Assembly: GCA_965153455.1 (NCBI GenBank)
Contig: OZ234493.1
Span: 29,502,213-29,566,212 of the forward strand
Length of the DNA stretch: 64,000 nucleotides
Origin: Sphagnum compactum
Lineage: Eukaryota; Bryophyta; Sphagnopsida; Sphagnales
Direction: 5' to 3'
Part shown: positions 23,428 through 35,040 of the stretch, one piece after another
How positions within the stretch are numbered: the first letter of the stretch is position 1
Layout of the letters: every line of letters begins with the position of its first letter
The notes under the pieces: model-generated
The model's database searches: none
The model's input: only the letters and a program-made list of their open reading frames with translations
Told to the model about the DNA's origin: nothing
Program-made: the position numbers and the translations under genes

Positions 23428-26400
23428 ACTTGAATATAACTGGACCATCACTTATGCCAGTGATCTGTGCACCAGGAATTCAGTTTCCCCAAATCAGTGC
23501 ATTTTGAACGTTTCACAGATGGGCCTAGGTTTTAACCAGTGATAGAAGAGAAAGCAGAGTGGAAAAAATCAACACTCTGACACTTTCCCTCTCAAGGTGA
23601 ATAAGCTAGGTTCCAACTGCTGAACACAGTCATGCAGGATTCAGCAGTTAGTTCTATTCAGACCTGTGAAGTGCAAATGAAAATCAGACTCTTCAAAGAC
23701 AGTGAATGAGCAGGAGGTTGGGACAGTTACGGAGATTACTTCAGTTGTTTCTTTGGGGATTGAAAAGCTGTGTGACACAAGCATGAGATTGGAAGATGAG
23801 GAACATGATGTTACATTTTTGAATAGCTCAAACCATGAGAATTATCCTGAACAAATTCTTTTCAAGGGAGTATTGCCCTTGTTCCGAAAGGGAGATGGGA
23901 CTTTTGACTGGAGTGCCCATCAAAGTTCTGCACAGAATTGTGTATTTCAGCAGAAAAAGGGGATGCAAGAATTTGATCCCACATTTTGTCCTGGTTTCTT
24001 GTTGGCCCTTAACATTGTTTGCATGGACTTCTGATATGTAAGTGCCATTTCTGTATGAAAGATGGCTATGGATTTCATTGAGAAATTTTGGTGGAAATCC
24101 TACCTCTTTTTCTGTAACACAATCACATGGACAACTAGGCCCCTTTTCAAGCTTGCTGCTGACCTATTGCTTTTGTTCAATATGAAGCCACTTTGGTCTT
24201 GTTCATATGTGTCCACTTTGTTTGCAAACAAAGATGTGTGTAAAACCTGCCTGGAAGAGTTTAAAAGAGACCTGTATTGGAGACTTGTATGTATGGTTCT
24301 TAGGACAGGCATGCCTCTTTGCCTCCCCTCCAGGCTCAGGTTCAAGGTGGCAAGTTTAATCACGGAATTCAGTCAAGTATGGTTCTGAGGACAGGCACCA
24401 AGTGTTTGATGCCTTTCATATGTTTAAGAGTCTCCTAAGCATCTCAGTGGGATTGTGGCCTGGCACATTTTACACTTCTGGTTGATGGAACCCCTTTGTA
24501 GTTTGAGTAGCATCAATCTTGTCATTGAAGAAAGATTGATTTGTAAAGACTCAGCCATGATGCTGGCTGGCTAGCTAGCTTAACAAAACATCCAAAGAGA
24601 GAAGGAGATGACCACCAAAACCAGGAAGGAGGAAAATGAAAAGAAGAAAAACCAAAACACAATTGAACAAGGCAAAAGAGCGAGTGAAAGAGAGAAATAG
24701 AACAAGGCATCACAAACACGCTGGCCCTGCCAATAGATAAGATGTACATCTACTTACTGTGTCCACACTCTGAACACCAAAACAATCCATTCCAATCTAA
24801 ACAGTCTAAACACTTTCACCAAAGAATTCAGTTTATCTAAAGTGAAACTGGTTCTAATAAGGTAAAACTTCCAAAAGTTGGATCCTGTGGGGGCAGGGTC
24901 CAAAAAATAACTCTAAGAGCAAGTCAAAGATAAAATGGGTGTTTAGGAGTCTTTGATTCTTCCCATGTTTAACACCTCTTTTCACTGTTGGCAATTGCAC
25001 CTCTCCCCCCCCCCTCTTTCACTAGGCTGCCTCGCTGGGACAAGTTGCATGTATGTATTTCATTCCTGATCTCCATCTTCTTCACACCTCAGCCTCAGTT
25101 GAAGCTATTCTGACAGGTAGCTTCTGACAGGTTGCAGCGCCCTTGAAATCTATCTCAAGCTTTGTAAAATAGGCATTTTTTTTCCCTTAGTGCTAGGTAA
25201 TGCCTGAGGTTGAGGGCTTTACCAGAATAGGAGGACCACCCAAGGCAGCAGCCCCATTCTGGTTACAACCTCTCAGACCATACCGAGTGCATAAAGCAAC
25301 TGCCTCCCCTAATCAATTTGTATGGATGAACATTTCAGAATGAAATGTCCTTCCTTAAAACCACAAGATCCCTCCAGTGGAACCAAGTGAATCTTACCTT
25401 TTTAACTTAGGCTCCAAATACACTGAAATTTCTGGCAGTGCTGTAGGTTTTGGTGAGTGAACTAACAGTTAAATGTGTAATAGGGTTTGGTAGGTTTCTG
25501 AGGATTTTAGAAGATCAATGGAAACTCTTCCAATTTCTGGAGGACCCATCTCTGCTCTTCCAGAGATGCATATCCATTTTGCAACAACAGACCTACTTAC
25601 TGTTCTTACCTTTGATATCAAAACCTGCAGCAGCAAAAGATTGTCCTCAACATCTCTAGATGCAAATAGAATCAGAACCACAACTTCTAGTCTACAAATA
25701 CAAGACATACTTCTTTCTCTTTGGAAATCAATTGAGGACTTTCAATGTCAATGGATTTTACTCTTCTCCTCTGTATACCCTAAAAACCCTAAACCCTCCG
25801 CATACAACAAACACACACTAAAAATCTGCTCTGAAACTGAAATCCTTTGTCCCTTGTGATGATACAAATGAATCTTAAGAGCAAGCATTGACCAACCCAT
25901 TTGTAAGCACCTTCTTCTTCGTATCTCAGGGAAAGCTAGAACTTTTTCTTACCTCCATATCTGCTTCGCTCATCTGAGAGAGAATACAGCACCACCCCAC
26001 ACAGCCAGTTTGTTAGGGCCTCTTCATCTCCTCGAAAAGACAGAGCTCTTATCCTCCTCCATGTCTACAGGCAAAAATCAGTTGAACTTATTTCATCTGA
26101 GATAGAAAACTGCTTCAAGGGAGGTTCTTGGGTTTGGGTCTTATTTCATCTGAGATAGAAAACTGCTTCAAGGGAGGTTCTTGGGTTTGGGTCTTTGTGA
26201 TCTGCATTTCACAAGCATAACCTCAATTTATTGCTTCCTCATAGCTGCCAGATATACACTCCTCAACTGGGCAGCTAATCTGCAACTAGCAGTTCCTGAT
26301 CAAAACTTCAATCTCAATCCTGTGTGCAGGACAAAAGTAGAACAATCCAAAACTCATCATGCAAAACTGAAAGTCACAAGAGTAAAATGATCCAGAACTC

Positions 26401-27273
26401 TTCACTCAAATCTGCAATTCACAAGCATTTCATCATCAATATGAAGCCATACCTGTGTCCAAGCAGAGGTTTTTCTTGGAATTGTGCATCACACATGGGT
26501 GGAGAGCAGTCAATATCTATTATCTCAAAGAAAGCATACGGATTAAGAAGCTTGTGCATGAATCCATGGCTATGTAACTCCCATGAATGCAATCTCATGA
26601 ATCCCAGGAATCCAACTCCCAGTAATCCCAGCAATCAAGCATTTTGATATCCAAGATAAAAATCAACTGGGAATTGATGCATGTACATGGAGTCAATCCA
26701 TAACAGAAAGAATGGGCTAAGAATCTCCTTCTTCCCTCACACTCCCAGTTTCAATACCACAAGTTTCAAAATCACCACTTGCTGCATAAGGATGACAAAG
26801 TCTCTGGTCATTGGTCCCTGCCCTTGAAAGGCATGCGGTTTACTGGGTCTAAACTGTACATTGATACAAACAAAAAAAATGCAGGTTGCCCAAATACATC
26901 AGCTTTGCAATGATCTGATTTCCAATGTAAAGAGTAACAATTGAAGCCATACAGCATGTGCAAGTTGGAAGATTGTTGTCTCCCATGAGACCTCAACAAA
27001 GCTATTGAGAAGTTTTCTTCTAGGCTGAGAATAAAATTACTATTCTGTTGATCAAGAAGTTCACTGGCACAAGGTCAAGCCAGCAGGTCCATTCTCCCAC
27101 AATGACAACAATCTCCCAACTTTCATAAAGACCTTCTATCACAAATTCAGAGGTTTCTGTAGTTGGTACAAGCTTCTTCAACTGCCTTTGGCAGCAAAGC
27201 TTGCTCCAGGGATCTACAATTCGAGCTGCACAGATTACTAACAAATAGGGAGTTGATCAATCAATGGTCATTA
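23428..27273. other. MTA 3' flank and intergenic DNA, no further gene recognised
   Basis: The MTA stop at 23427 is followed by about 1 kb of sequence with transcript-like composition, probably its 3' UTR. From 24.5 to 27.27 kb I recognise no protein. The short open frames on both strands show no family motif. The right end should include the 3' UTR of the minus-strand methyltransferase-fold gene, whose stop is at 27274. CCCTAAA-like words occur at 25779-25797. Confidence 0.45.
26087..26192. repeat. Perfect 53-bp tandem duplication
   Basis: Two consecutive identical 53-bp copies, 26087-26139 and 26140-26192. Identity between the copies suggests a recent duplication (or a local assembly artefact) within otherwise unique intergenic sequence. 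Confidence 0.9.
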
Positions 27274-29184
27274 TCAACTGTCAGGGAAGACAGGAACCCA
27301 ACCAGTTGCACCTTCTCTCAAGCACTCAGGCAAGGCTTGTTTCCAGACATCCAAATCAGGAGTGGGTCCAGTCAAAGCTATTGTGTTATTCCCAGACCCA
27401 CCAAGATTTTTCCTGCAAACCTTGTTGCCTGAGAAAGCCATAGCCATGGCCACAAGTGTCTCCTCCATTGTAATCCGCCCATCCCTCACATTCTGTCCCG
27501 CCTCAGCTTCCACACATGAGCCTCCACAATTCACCATAATGCGACCTTCAAAAACCCACACACAAGAGCTCCATCAACGATCAGCTAGTTAGAAGAAGAG
27601 AGACGTGATGCTGATAATACTAGGGTTTGGAGCATCCTCCAGTAGTAGTTCAAACAACTGCATCCATCTCCTTGTGTCGGAATATGAAGAATCTCTTACC
27701 TCCTGGAGACAGCTTCTCTCCAAGTTGCTGCCATGTTTCGATCTGTTGTAGAGCAGGAATCACTGCACCTCCAGCAAAAAGATCAACTATGAGACCTGCA
27801 AACCCACCTGGTATGGTGATGTTGCATAGGTTCAAGGCATCCCCAATATGCACATGTAGTTTTCCAGAGGTTAGACACTGGTTGCAAGCTTGAGTCCTTA
27901 TGTTTCCAACCATCATGTTTGCAGTGTTGGATTTGGAGAGGCAACAATGAGTGCTTTCTCCCTCCTCATTCATCTCCCTGCCACCTGCAAATACTCTTGT
28001 ATATTTGTCTTCATCAGAAGCAAATATGCAGCTACTTGCAACAAGTTCTTTTCCTTCTTCAAGCTCTGACAGATTGAAAAACTGCCTTGCAACCATGATA
28101 ACTGCTGGATCAAGCTCCCAACCATGTATATCCATGGCAGGCCAGAAATGTCGAAGGATTCGAGCAGCTGTGCCTGCTCCTAGTCCGAGAATTCCAACAG
28201 GACCACCCTCTGGAAGAAGCGGTGGAAGAGTTGCAAACACATCATAGTAGGAATCTGTGAGCACCTTCTGTGGGAAGTAAACACTTTGTATGTTTCCAGG
28301 TTTGTCAAGAAGAAGAATCCGAGCTCCTGCTAGAGGATGCTGTGCCCTTCTTGCCACCTCCAACACCTGCACATGGTTGTACCTGGCAAACAATGTGAAG
28401 AAGACAAACCCAACACATGAAGAAAAACAAAACCCAAGAATTGCATGAGCCAAAATCTGTAGAGAAAAATCCTTGATTCTTATGACCTAATTCCATCTCT
28501 CAGAGATGAACCATCTCCAGGGACAATCACAGCTACCAGTCCTGATTCTTGTGACCTAATTCCATCTCTGAGAGATGCATCTCCAAGAACAGTCACAGCT
28601 ACCAGCACTGCTCTCTGTGGGTGCGTGTCTCTCTGTCTGTCACTGTGTCTCTGTTTCTCTCTGGAGTTCACAAAAATGAGGATCAGGACTCACATTGTTC
28701 TGAATTTGGCAAGCAGTTGAACATCCTCGTCCTCCACAACAACGTCCCAGGCATCATCATTATCGTCGTCGTCTTGTGCAGATTCTTCAACATTCTGAAG
28801 CTGCTCCTCGAACTGGGTCTCTTCTTCCTCTTTTTCTTCTTCACGCCACCCATCTCCTCCAGCGTAACAACAACAAGAGAGCTTCTTCTTATCATGTTCC
28901 TGTGTCCGTCCAACAACCCCAACATCTTCTCCTTCTTCACTACCCTTGTTGGCCTTACAACTCCTGTTGCTACTACTATTTGCAGGATTTCCGCTTCTTC
29001 TCTTCTGCCAAACAACAGTTCGCCGCGGCTCTACAACCACAGATGCCAAAAAAAAGAGCTTGCACAACGGATGATGATGATGATGATGGAGCTTTTGTGA
29101 GTTTTTCTTGCACAACAAATTCTGCGGCGACATGAGATTCATCAGTCTTGTAGCAGCTGATTGACGCAGGAAATGTAGCGACAT
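27274..29184 (-). CDS. Spermidine-synthase-fold AdoMet-binding protein
   Basis: Plant protein of the spermidine synthase / class I methyltransferase fold family. Three exons on the minus strand: 29184-28694, 28382-27700, 27545-27274. Phases agree, giving 481 aa. Exon 1 encodes a low-complexity N terminus (His run, poly-Glu and Asp stretches) ending in LLAKFRT. Exon 2 starts with YNHVQVLEVA and carries the AdoMet-type loop GILGLGAGTAAR (Gly-rich core near residues 230-234), GWELDP and the IVDLF strand. Exon 3 gives RIMVNCGG and ends with a LTGPTPDLDVW segment. The loop reads GLGAG instead of the GGGDG of true aminopropyltransferases, so I would not call it a spermidine synthase; the substrate is unknown. 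An insertion of about 50 residues with several Cys lies between GWELDP and VHIGDAL. The start was set at the first in-frame ATG; the open frame extends upstream to a stop near 29427 without an ATG. It is divergently paired with the HAD gene. Confidence 0.85.
28472..28604. repeat. Imperfect tandem duplication, about 69 bp, in intron 1
   Basis: Two adjacent copies, 28472-28540 and 28541-28604, share long identical stretches such as GACCTAATTCCATCTCT and CACAGCTACCAG, with small indels. They lie in intron 1 of the minus-strand methyltransferase-fold gene and leave its splice sites untouched. Confidence 0.85.
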
Positions 29185-29738
29185 GGGATCTTGCCCAGCA
29201 GCAGCAGCAACAATAGCTTCTTCTTCTTCTGCAACGTCGGAAACCCTAGTCTTCGTCTTCGTTTTCGAGACTGGCTGTTTCTTGTGCAGCAATGGGTGGT
29301 TGTTCTTTAACAGTAGTGCAATGCACTTTTGTTGGGTTTTTCTGTTCTTCTCCGTATCGTGATTCCAAGGCCTTTGACACTCCTCCTCCTCTTTTCTTCT
29401 TCTTTTGTCCAACAGATGGAAACCCTAGCGATGGTGGAGCTTCTTCTTTTTCTTCACCACCACCACCAGTTGTTGAGCATCATCATCACGGGGGCACTGC
29501 TGATTCCAACGACCTCGCAGCAGCTGCAATCCTTGCACAAATTCTGGTTGCAACCCATTTTGCCATCGCCGCCTGTATTCCCGGCAATCCAGTTCCTCAT
29601 ACCCCAAAACCCCACGCACTTCTCTTCTGCTACCTCAAGACTCTTCTGTGTGAGATGAGTTCACCGAGCCCATCCTCCGTTTTCCGGAAGATTACGAGGA
29701 ACAAGGTATCTTCCTGAGTTCGGTAGAAAATTTGTGTT
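29185..29738. promoter_or_regulatory. Divergent promoter of the methyltransferase-fold and HAD genes
   Basis: About 550 bp separate the two start codons, which face away from each other. The interval contains two AAACCCTA telo-boxes (29241-29248 and 29420-29427), CTT/TTC-rich leaders and short CAT/CAC triplet runs. An open + frame through 29292-29717 and the minus frame extending from exon 1 are both low-complexity and are probably untranslated leader. Confidence 0.55.
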
Positions 29739-29942
29739 ATGGCAACAACAACAACAACAACAGCACCTTCTCCCATGCCTGGCTCACTTGAGACTTTGGA
29801 GGAGACAGTAGAGATCGCAGTCACATTGGAGAATGGGTCCTTGTCATCTGGTAGAAGAAATCTGGAGGCAGTCTTCTTCGATCTTGATGATACTCTTGTT
29901 CTCACCCATGCTGCCGACACAGTCGCTCACAAGGCTGTTCAG
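29739..29942 (+). CDS. HAD-superfamily hydrolase, first exon only
   Basis: First coding exon (68 codons, phase 0 donor GTATGT at 29943) of a haloacid-dehalogenase-type phosphatase, probably the plant N-acylneuraminate-9-phosphatase-like group. It begins with a Thr-rich N terminus. Motif I is present as FFDLDDTLVLT; the two Asp residues in DLDD are the nucleophile and acid/base of the family. Motifs II (Thr/Ser), III (Lys) and IV (Asp pair) should be encoded by later exons. I searched the + strand by eye through about 43 kb and found none. The following 2.5 kb is occupied by a reversed Ty3/gypsy remnant, and a separate + strand gene starts at 40026. Either the intron is very long or this is a truncated gene fragment. 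Confidence 0.7.
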
Positions 29943-30239
29943 GTATGTATGTATGCATGCATGCATGCAGGTATGTTGCAGTACTCTGAAGCTCCAAGAG
30001 CTTTGGATTGCATCTCCAGGATTCTCCTGAGTTCTTCTTGTTGAGCATTCCAACAACAACAGAATGCTTTTGTTGGTTGCTCTCTTGAAGCTTTTTCTGG
30101 ATGCTGGGATTTTGTCAGTTCTCTGTTGGAATGAATGGGATGGGATGTAGAAGAGCTTTGCCATTTGCCATCTCCCTGCGGTGCTTGCTTGATGATCAAT
30201 GCAAATCAGGAGCTGGAGATGGGTTTCAGGAAGAACATA

Positions 30240-32760
30240 CAATGAATCCCAAAAGGTTCCAGACAATTTGAATTGTGTATACGGGGTACCATGTATGAAT
30301 ATGCGGAGATTTTTTATCAATCCTACAGGTTTAGCCATCATATGATTGGCCATGTGGAGATTGTAGGGAGCAGGTTTAGGTAGAGGAAGTCCCAATTTTT
30401 TCTGAGGATGTTTGTAGTAATATTGATACCCAAACCCCCATCCAATAGCACATCTTCTACCAGATTTTTGCGGACCTGAACCTGTATGATGGCCATGTGT
30501 GGGTCTACTACTACTACTACATCCATGTTTACAGTGGGAACAAGTATTGAGAGTGGCATTGGTTTGAACTAAAAGTTGCGGGTGTTAATTACGTTTGCAA
30601 GTATGTCATGAGGTCTAGTGCTAAGTGCAGTAACCAGCCCAATGCGAGCAATCTACTATTCAACAATGGCTACCTTATCATTTGGATTGGAAATTAATTA
30701 TTTGCAGTGATGGGAATCTCAGTTGATGAAGATTTTGACTCTTGGGTAGGTAAACCCGCCCATTCAATAGCCCACTACTATTGAATCAGGGCTACCATAT
30801 GCAACTCATCTTGTTGTAGCTGCCATATGGTTTCAACCATGGATTCCTGCAAGGCCTTTCCTTTTTCCACTGGTTGAGGGTCTTCCCTTTAACAGGTTCT
30901 CTATTTTTATCCCATAGCTTTACTTTTGGGGCCCTACTACATGTGGTAACTGTTAGCACCATGTTAACATAGCCTCACTGTGTTTTTGTTCTGGCAAAGT
31001 TATTATAATGGGTTGGTCTGCTACAGTTCTCTTAGCTAGCATCACTTGAAATTCTGCTCGATATGGGTAGCTTTGGGCATGATGATTTGGCGACTTGCAA
31101 GTAAAGCACAGATATGGGTGGGTAGCTTTGGGCAGCATGATTAGGCGACTTGCAAGTAAAGCGCAACCCTTGTTGTTGAGTTGCACTTGTACCATGATTA
31201 CTACCCTTATCCTTTTTCCACGGGTTTGGTTTAGACGCTTGTGCTGTAACTTCATTCACTTCAACTGTAGTCTTATCGTACTCTTGAACTTTTTGTTGGG
31301 ATTTTTGGGTTGAAGTGGCAACACTCCCTGTTGTGGCCTGGTTTCTTATAACAATTGTAGATCTCCTCCCCTTTCTTAGCATCTGCCTTCTTTTTGGAGA
31401 CATCGTGTGCTTCCATGATGGCACGGTAGCCATCCTTCTCATCCAGTTCCTCACAGGTCACAACAGCCTCCTTGTTGGAGGCAATTGGCCAACTTGACGA
31501 GTTGTTCATAGTACTCCTCAACTCTTTCACTAGGGCCTTGTTTGATAGTTTGCAAACTCATGTAGACCTGCTCATGATTCTACACCTTGCGGTAGCACTT
31601 ACAAAATGCTTGTTTTAGCTCTTGAAAGGTGCAGTGTGGGTGGTTTTGAAAGTAATTCTCCCCCCAGTTAGATAGCTTATCTCATGGGGGTATAATTGAA
31701 CAGATTTATGATGGATGCTTCTTGCCATTCTCCATTGGCCTAGATAACATGCTTAAACATGCCAACATGAACATCTGGGTCTGATCTAGGCTTGTAATTT
31801 GGCTACGGCAATGCCTTTTGTAAGGGATTATTGTCCTATATTACTGGATGTTATTGTCTAACCATTGCATTGTTGCTCATGTTAGAGACTCATCTGTCCT
31901 TGCTTGTGTTACTCCAAAAGTGAATGGAGGATGAAGGACTGTCACCGGTGGTACAAATTCCATGTCCTCCTACAAAGCCATCTCATCTTCTGGTCTATAC
32001 CAGCCTCGATCATCCAGCACCAATGGTATGTAACGGCACCCTCCCTCCAGATGTCCCAAACGTCCATCAAGTTTGCAGGTCGGGGGTCCATAATACCTGA
32101 CCTCACAAACATTGGCCATATGGCCCTCTCTACCACAAAATTGACATGTAGGATGGCAATCTTTCACACAAAAAGTAATCATAGGCTATCCCTGAACAAA
32201 ACTATACTAAAGTTTTGCCTACTTGGTCATTAGGTGATGGTCTTGTTTCTGGTTCTAGTACACCCCTTTACTTGACAACTAAGCAATTGATGTTACTTTA
32301 GTTGTTTTATTGTTAATGTATCCTCAGCTAATGAGACTGGAGTATGGAGTTGTGTCTCAAATGTCATGACAGTATTGGTCTTCAGATCAATTAACACCAT
32401 AGTTGCTTGGGCAAGATGCAAATTTCGGGAAGTACATGCCCTTGATGTATCTATGGCCCATGGTATTCCCTCATCCAAAGTGGTATTTATTGAACCTTCC
32501 TAGCCTTGGTAGTCACTAGAAAAAGAACCTCTTCAATAGGTCTTAATTTTCCTTGGTCCCCAATCATGAGTGGCTCATGCCCCCCAATAGCTATGGCCTT
32601 CCTACACTTTTGCTACTGCAATATATCTCTCATCGTTCTTTAACAAAGATGGCATTGTTGCTGGCATTTCCACAGCTCCTAGTTGCCCTCACACTATAGC
32701 GTCCTCCCCCGACTGGTGGTACCAATAAGCGACATCAACGCCTTCAAACTAAGGTATGTT
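30240..32760 (-). mobile_element. Degenerate Ty3/gypsy gag-protease remnant
   Basis: Read on the minus strand from 32.76 kb downward. Near 32180-31980 there are CCHC-like zinc-knuckle residues (CQFCGREGHMANVC, then CKLDGRLGHLEGGC). A retrotransposon gag domain follows at about 31780-31500 (recognisable SDPDVHVGMFKHVI, ANGEWQEASIINLFNYT, QVYMSL-like and KVEEYYE-like segments, with stops and shifts). More zinc knuckles lie at 31370-31060. A retropepsin-like segment occupies 30540-30240 (VEDVLLDGG followed by GINI, then KPAPYNLHMANHMMAKP, GLIKNLRIFIHG). No reverse transcriptase, integrase or LTR is visible, so the 3' part is missing. Many stops and frameshifts show it is dead. It lies antisense to the HAD exon, within what would be that gene's first intron. 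Confidence 0.8.
31060..31165 (-). repeat. Tandem duplication of a zinc-knuckle segment in the gag remnant
   Basis: Two adjacent copies of about 50 bp each encode, on the minus strand, the knuckle FTCKSPNHxAQSYP. In both, the expected final Cys of the CCHC motif is replaced. The duplication lies within the decayed gag and indicates local slippage or unequal crossover. Confidence 0.7.
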
Positions 32761-34250
32761 TTATACAGTAGCTCCAAAAGAAGTGAGTACCTTAAAATAC
32801 TACTTAGTATTGCCTCCCACAAACCATTAATGTAAACTAAGCCCCCCACTGTTGTAATACCCTAGGATGATGGTCACCAAATGGAAAAGTCCCCTTTCCT
32901 GGGTCCCGATAGCTTGCCATACTCTCTATATCTGAGAGTATTAGGAATTACTAAAACCGTTTGACAGTTTGGGTACAATAGCTCATGAAACTAAAGTTCT
33001 AACTGTTGCAGAGTAACAAAACAAGGGAACAGGATTATCTAACATGTAGCAATGAAATTATTTCAATAAAAGGTGCAATCAACCATTGATCACAAAAACA
33101 ATGAATCCTCCCAATCAAAGGTCAAATCATGGCAGAAACCTTATTCTCTTTACGCACACACACACACACCACACTATGCTATTACCCTCCTTGTCTTTTT
33201 AAAGAGTTAAGAGCACCTTGAATCAATGGTGGTTTCCGCTAATCAAAACCTATTTCTTCTTTCATATCTTTATCTCTTCACCGCTATTGTACTATCCCTC
33301 TGCACCACGTAGGCAATAGGCTAGTAACTTACCTCAGTAACCCTTTGGTTACACGATTTAATTACTATAGTAGACCTAGAAATTCATTAAGATGAAGTCA
33401 TTCTACGATCTTAACAATTATATGAATGTAATGCTCTTGCTTTTGGGACAAAGTTCTAAACTAAACTAAATCTAGATTTATGTGATGTTGCTTGGGTAAG
33501 TCGAACTTTCTAACAAATGGATATGATCACAATAAAAAGAACTAATGGCGACAAGGTTGGAGTTCTTACGAAGGAGTATAATGTATATGTGTCATTCATG
33601 TATTGATTTATTAAATATCAAATTTATATTTTAAATAATTAAATTTTTTTAAACATAGTTTAATTAGATATTGATATTGAAACCAAATATGACCCATATT
33701 ATAATTAAAATTTAAAATTTTTGCCCAAGTCTTACACGTCATAATCAAATTTTGTTTCAAACCATAATCACATATTTTGAACTATTATAATCATTAATGA
33801 TGTTTTGAATCAAAATCAACAACATTTTTATACATGCACCTCAAAAGATCCGATACATGTGCACCTAAAAGGATCAACACATGTGGCCCTTTTTATGAAG
33901 GATCTCATAATAAGTTTGAGAACATTTGGTGAAAGTTTTAATAACAAAAAACATGTTCAATTTTAAAGGTGTTGAAAATCACTATTTTGACAAGTGATTT
34001 GTGTACAACAAATTCTAATAACATGATGAAATGACTTCAAATTCAAAAGTGAACAAACAAAATTCTAAAAGATGGATAATCATCTAATTAAATACAATAA
34101 ATTGTTGTTTTTCAAAGTAGTGCAAGTGTAGTTTTCACTATAATCAAGAAGCAATTTTGGCTTTTTTATTGTGATTGCACCCAAATGTTCAACAAGTTGT
34201 AGAACCCCAAGCAAGTTTCCACAAACATGTAAGAAAACATACCCAAAGTT
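32761..34250. other. Intergenic, no gene recognised
   Basis: Probably the 5' flank or leader of the gypsy remnant up to about 33.2 kb, then AT-rich unique DNA. A short (CA)n run lies at 33157-33168. A primer-binding site or LTR boundary could not be identified with confidence. Confidence 0.4.
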
Positions 34251-34254
34251 CACC

Positions 34255-35040
34255 ACATTGGGATTTTTTTGGGTGGATGCATATAAATACATTTTGATTT
34301 CTCCATAATCCTCTTCACAATTGGTTTTGAAATCATGTTTATATTTTGCCAATTCCTCACCACATTGACATTCTTTTTGGAGGATGAGAATCCATTTTGA
34401 TTTTCCACACAATTCTCTTTACAATTGGCTTGAAATGTTTTTGCAAATTTGTGTTCATATCTTGCACCCCATTCCTTGTCCTATTCCTTGTCACATTTTA
34501 ATTTTTCTGAATGGTGAGAATGCAAAATTTGATTTCCTCATAATTGTTTTTGCAATTGGCTTTGAAATCATTGTGAATTGTGTTCATATCTTGTGCAACA
34601 ATCCTAAGGTCACATTCACATCCAAAACTTTTTTTGTGATGATGATGGATTTTATTTTTGTTGGATTTTCTTTGAGATTTTTTTAAAAATCTTTGTCATT
34701 TGTGTTCGTGTCTTCCAATTATCCTCACCAATCACATTGACATTTTTTTGGAGGATGCTAATGTAGTTTGATTTCTCTTTGATTTGATTTGATTCATTAT
34801 GAGAAATTACGTTTGCGAAAACCTCACTACCTTGCAACAAGGGAGTCTTATAAAACTACCATGCAACTAGATTACACAATTGCTTTCTAAAAATATGATG
34901 ATTTTTATTTTTAAAATCCACGTTAGATTTTTTTTTTAAATCTTTGTCATTTGTGTTTGTCTCTTTTTTATTATCCTCACCAATCACATTGACATTATTT
35001 TTGGAGGATGCTAATATTATTTGATTTCTATTATAGTTGC
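34255..35040. repeat. Degenerate tandem array, about 124-bp period
   Basis: A recurring landmark CACATTxACATT followed by a TTTTTGGAGGATG-like word starts at 34361, 34492, 34611, 34733 and 34985. The spacings are 131, 119, 122 and 252 (two units). Each unit also carries a GATTT-CTCATAATT / ACAATTGGCTTTGAAAT-like part or a TTTGTCATTTGTGTTCGTGTC-like part. Units are strongly diverged, and one is partly replaced near 34840-34900. Confidence 0.75.

Noticed and set aside
24062-24388. 108-codon + strand open frame after MTA
   Set aside because: No motif or family similarity; it probably lies in the MTA 3' UTR or flank.
28305-28496. Alternative start (ATG 28496) for the minus-strand gene
   Set aside because: The wrong frame for the conserved exon; the acceptor at 28383-28384 fits the exon 1 phase and restores the family sequence.
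28694-29412. Longer N terminus of the methyltransferase-fold protein, starting near 29412
   Set aside because: The frame is open but has no ATG before 29184, and a stop lies just upstream; the extension is Lys/Glu-rich low complexity containing a telo-box, so it is treated as leader.
29292-29717. 141-codon + strand open frame upstream of the HAD exon
   Set aside because: It lies in the divergent promoter, is Ser/Pro/His-rich and has no family similarity; the conserved HAD start is at 29739.
34255-35040. CRISPR-like array
   Set aside because: The genome is eukaryotic, the repeats are diverged tandem units without unique spacers, and no cas genes are present.
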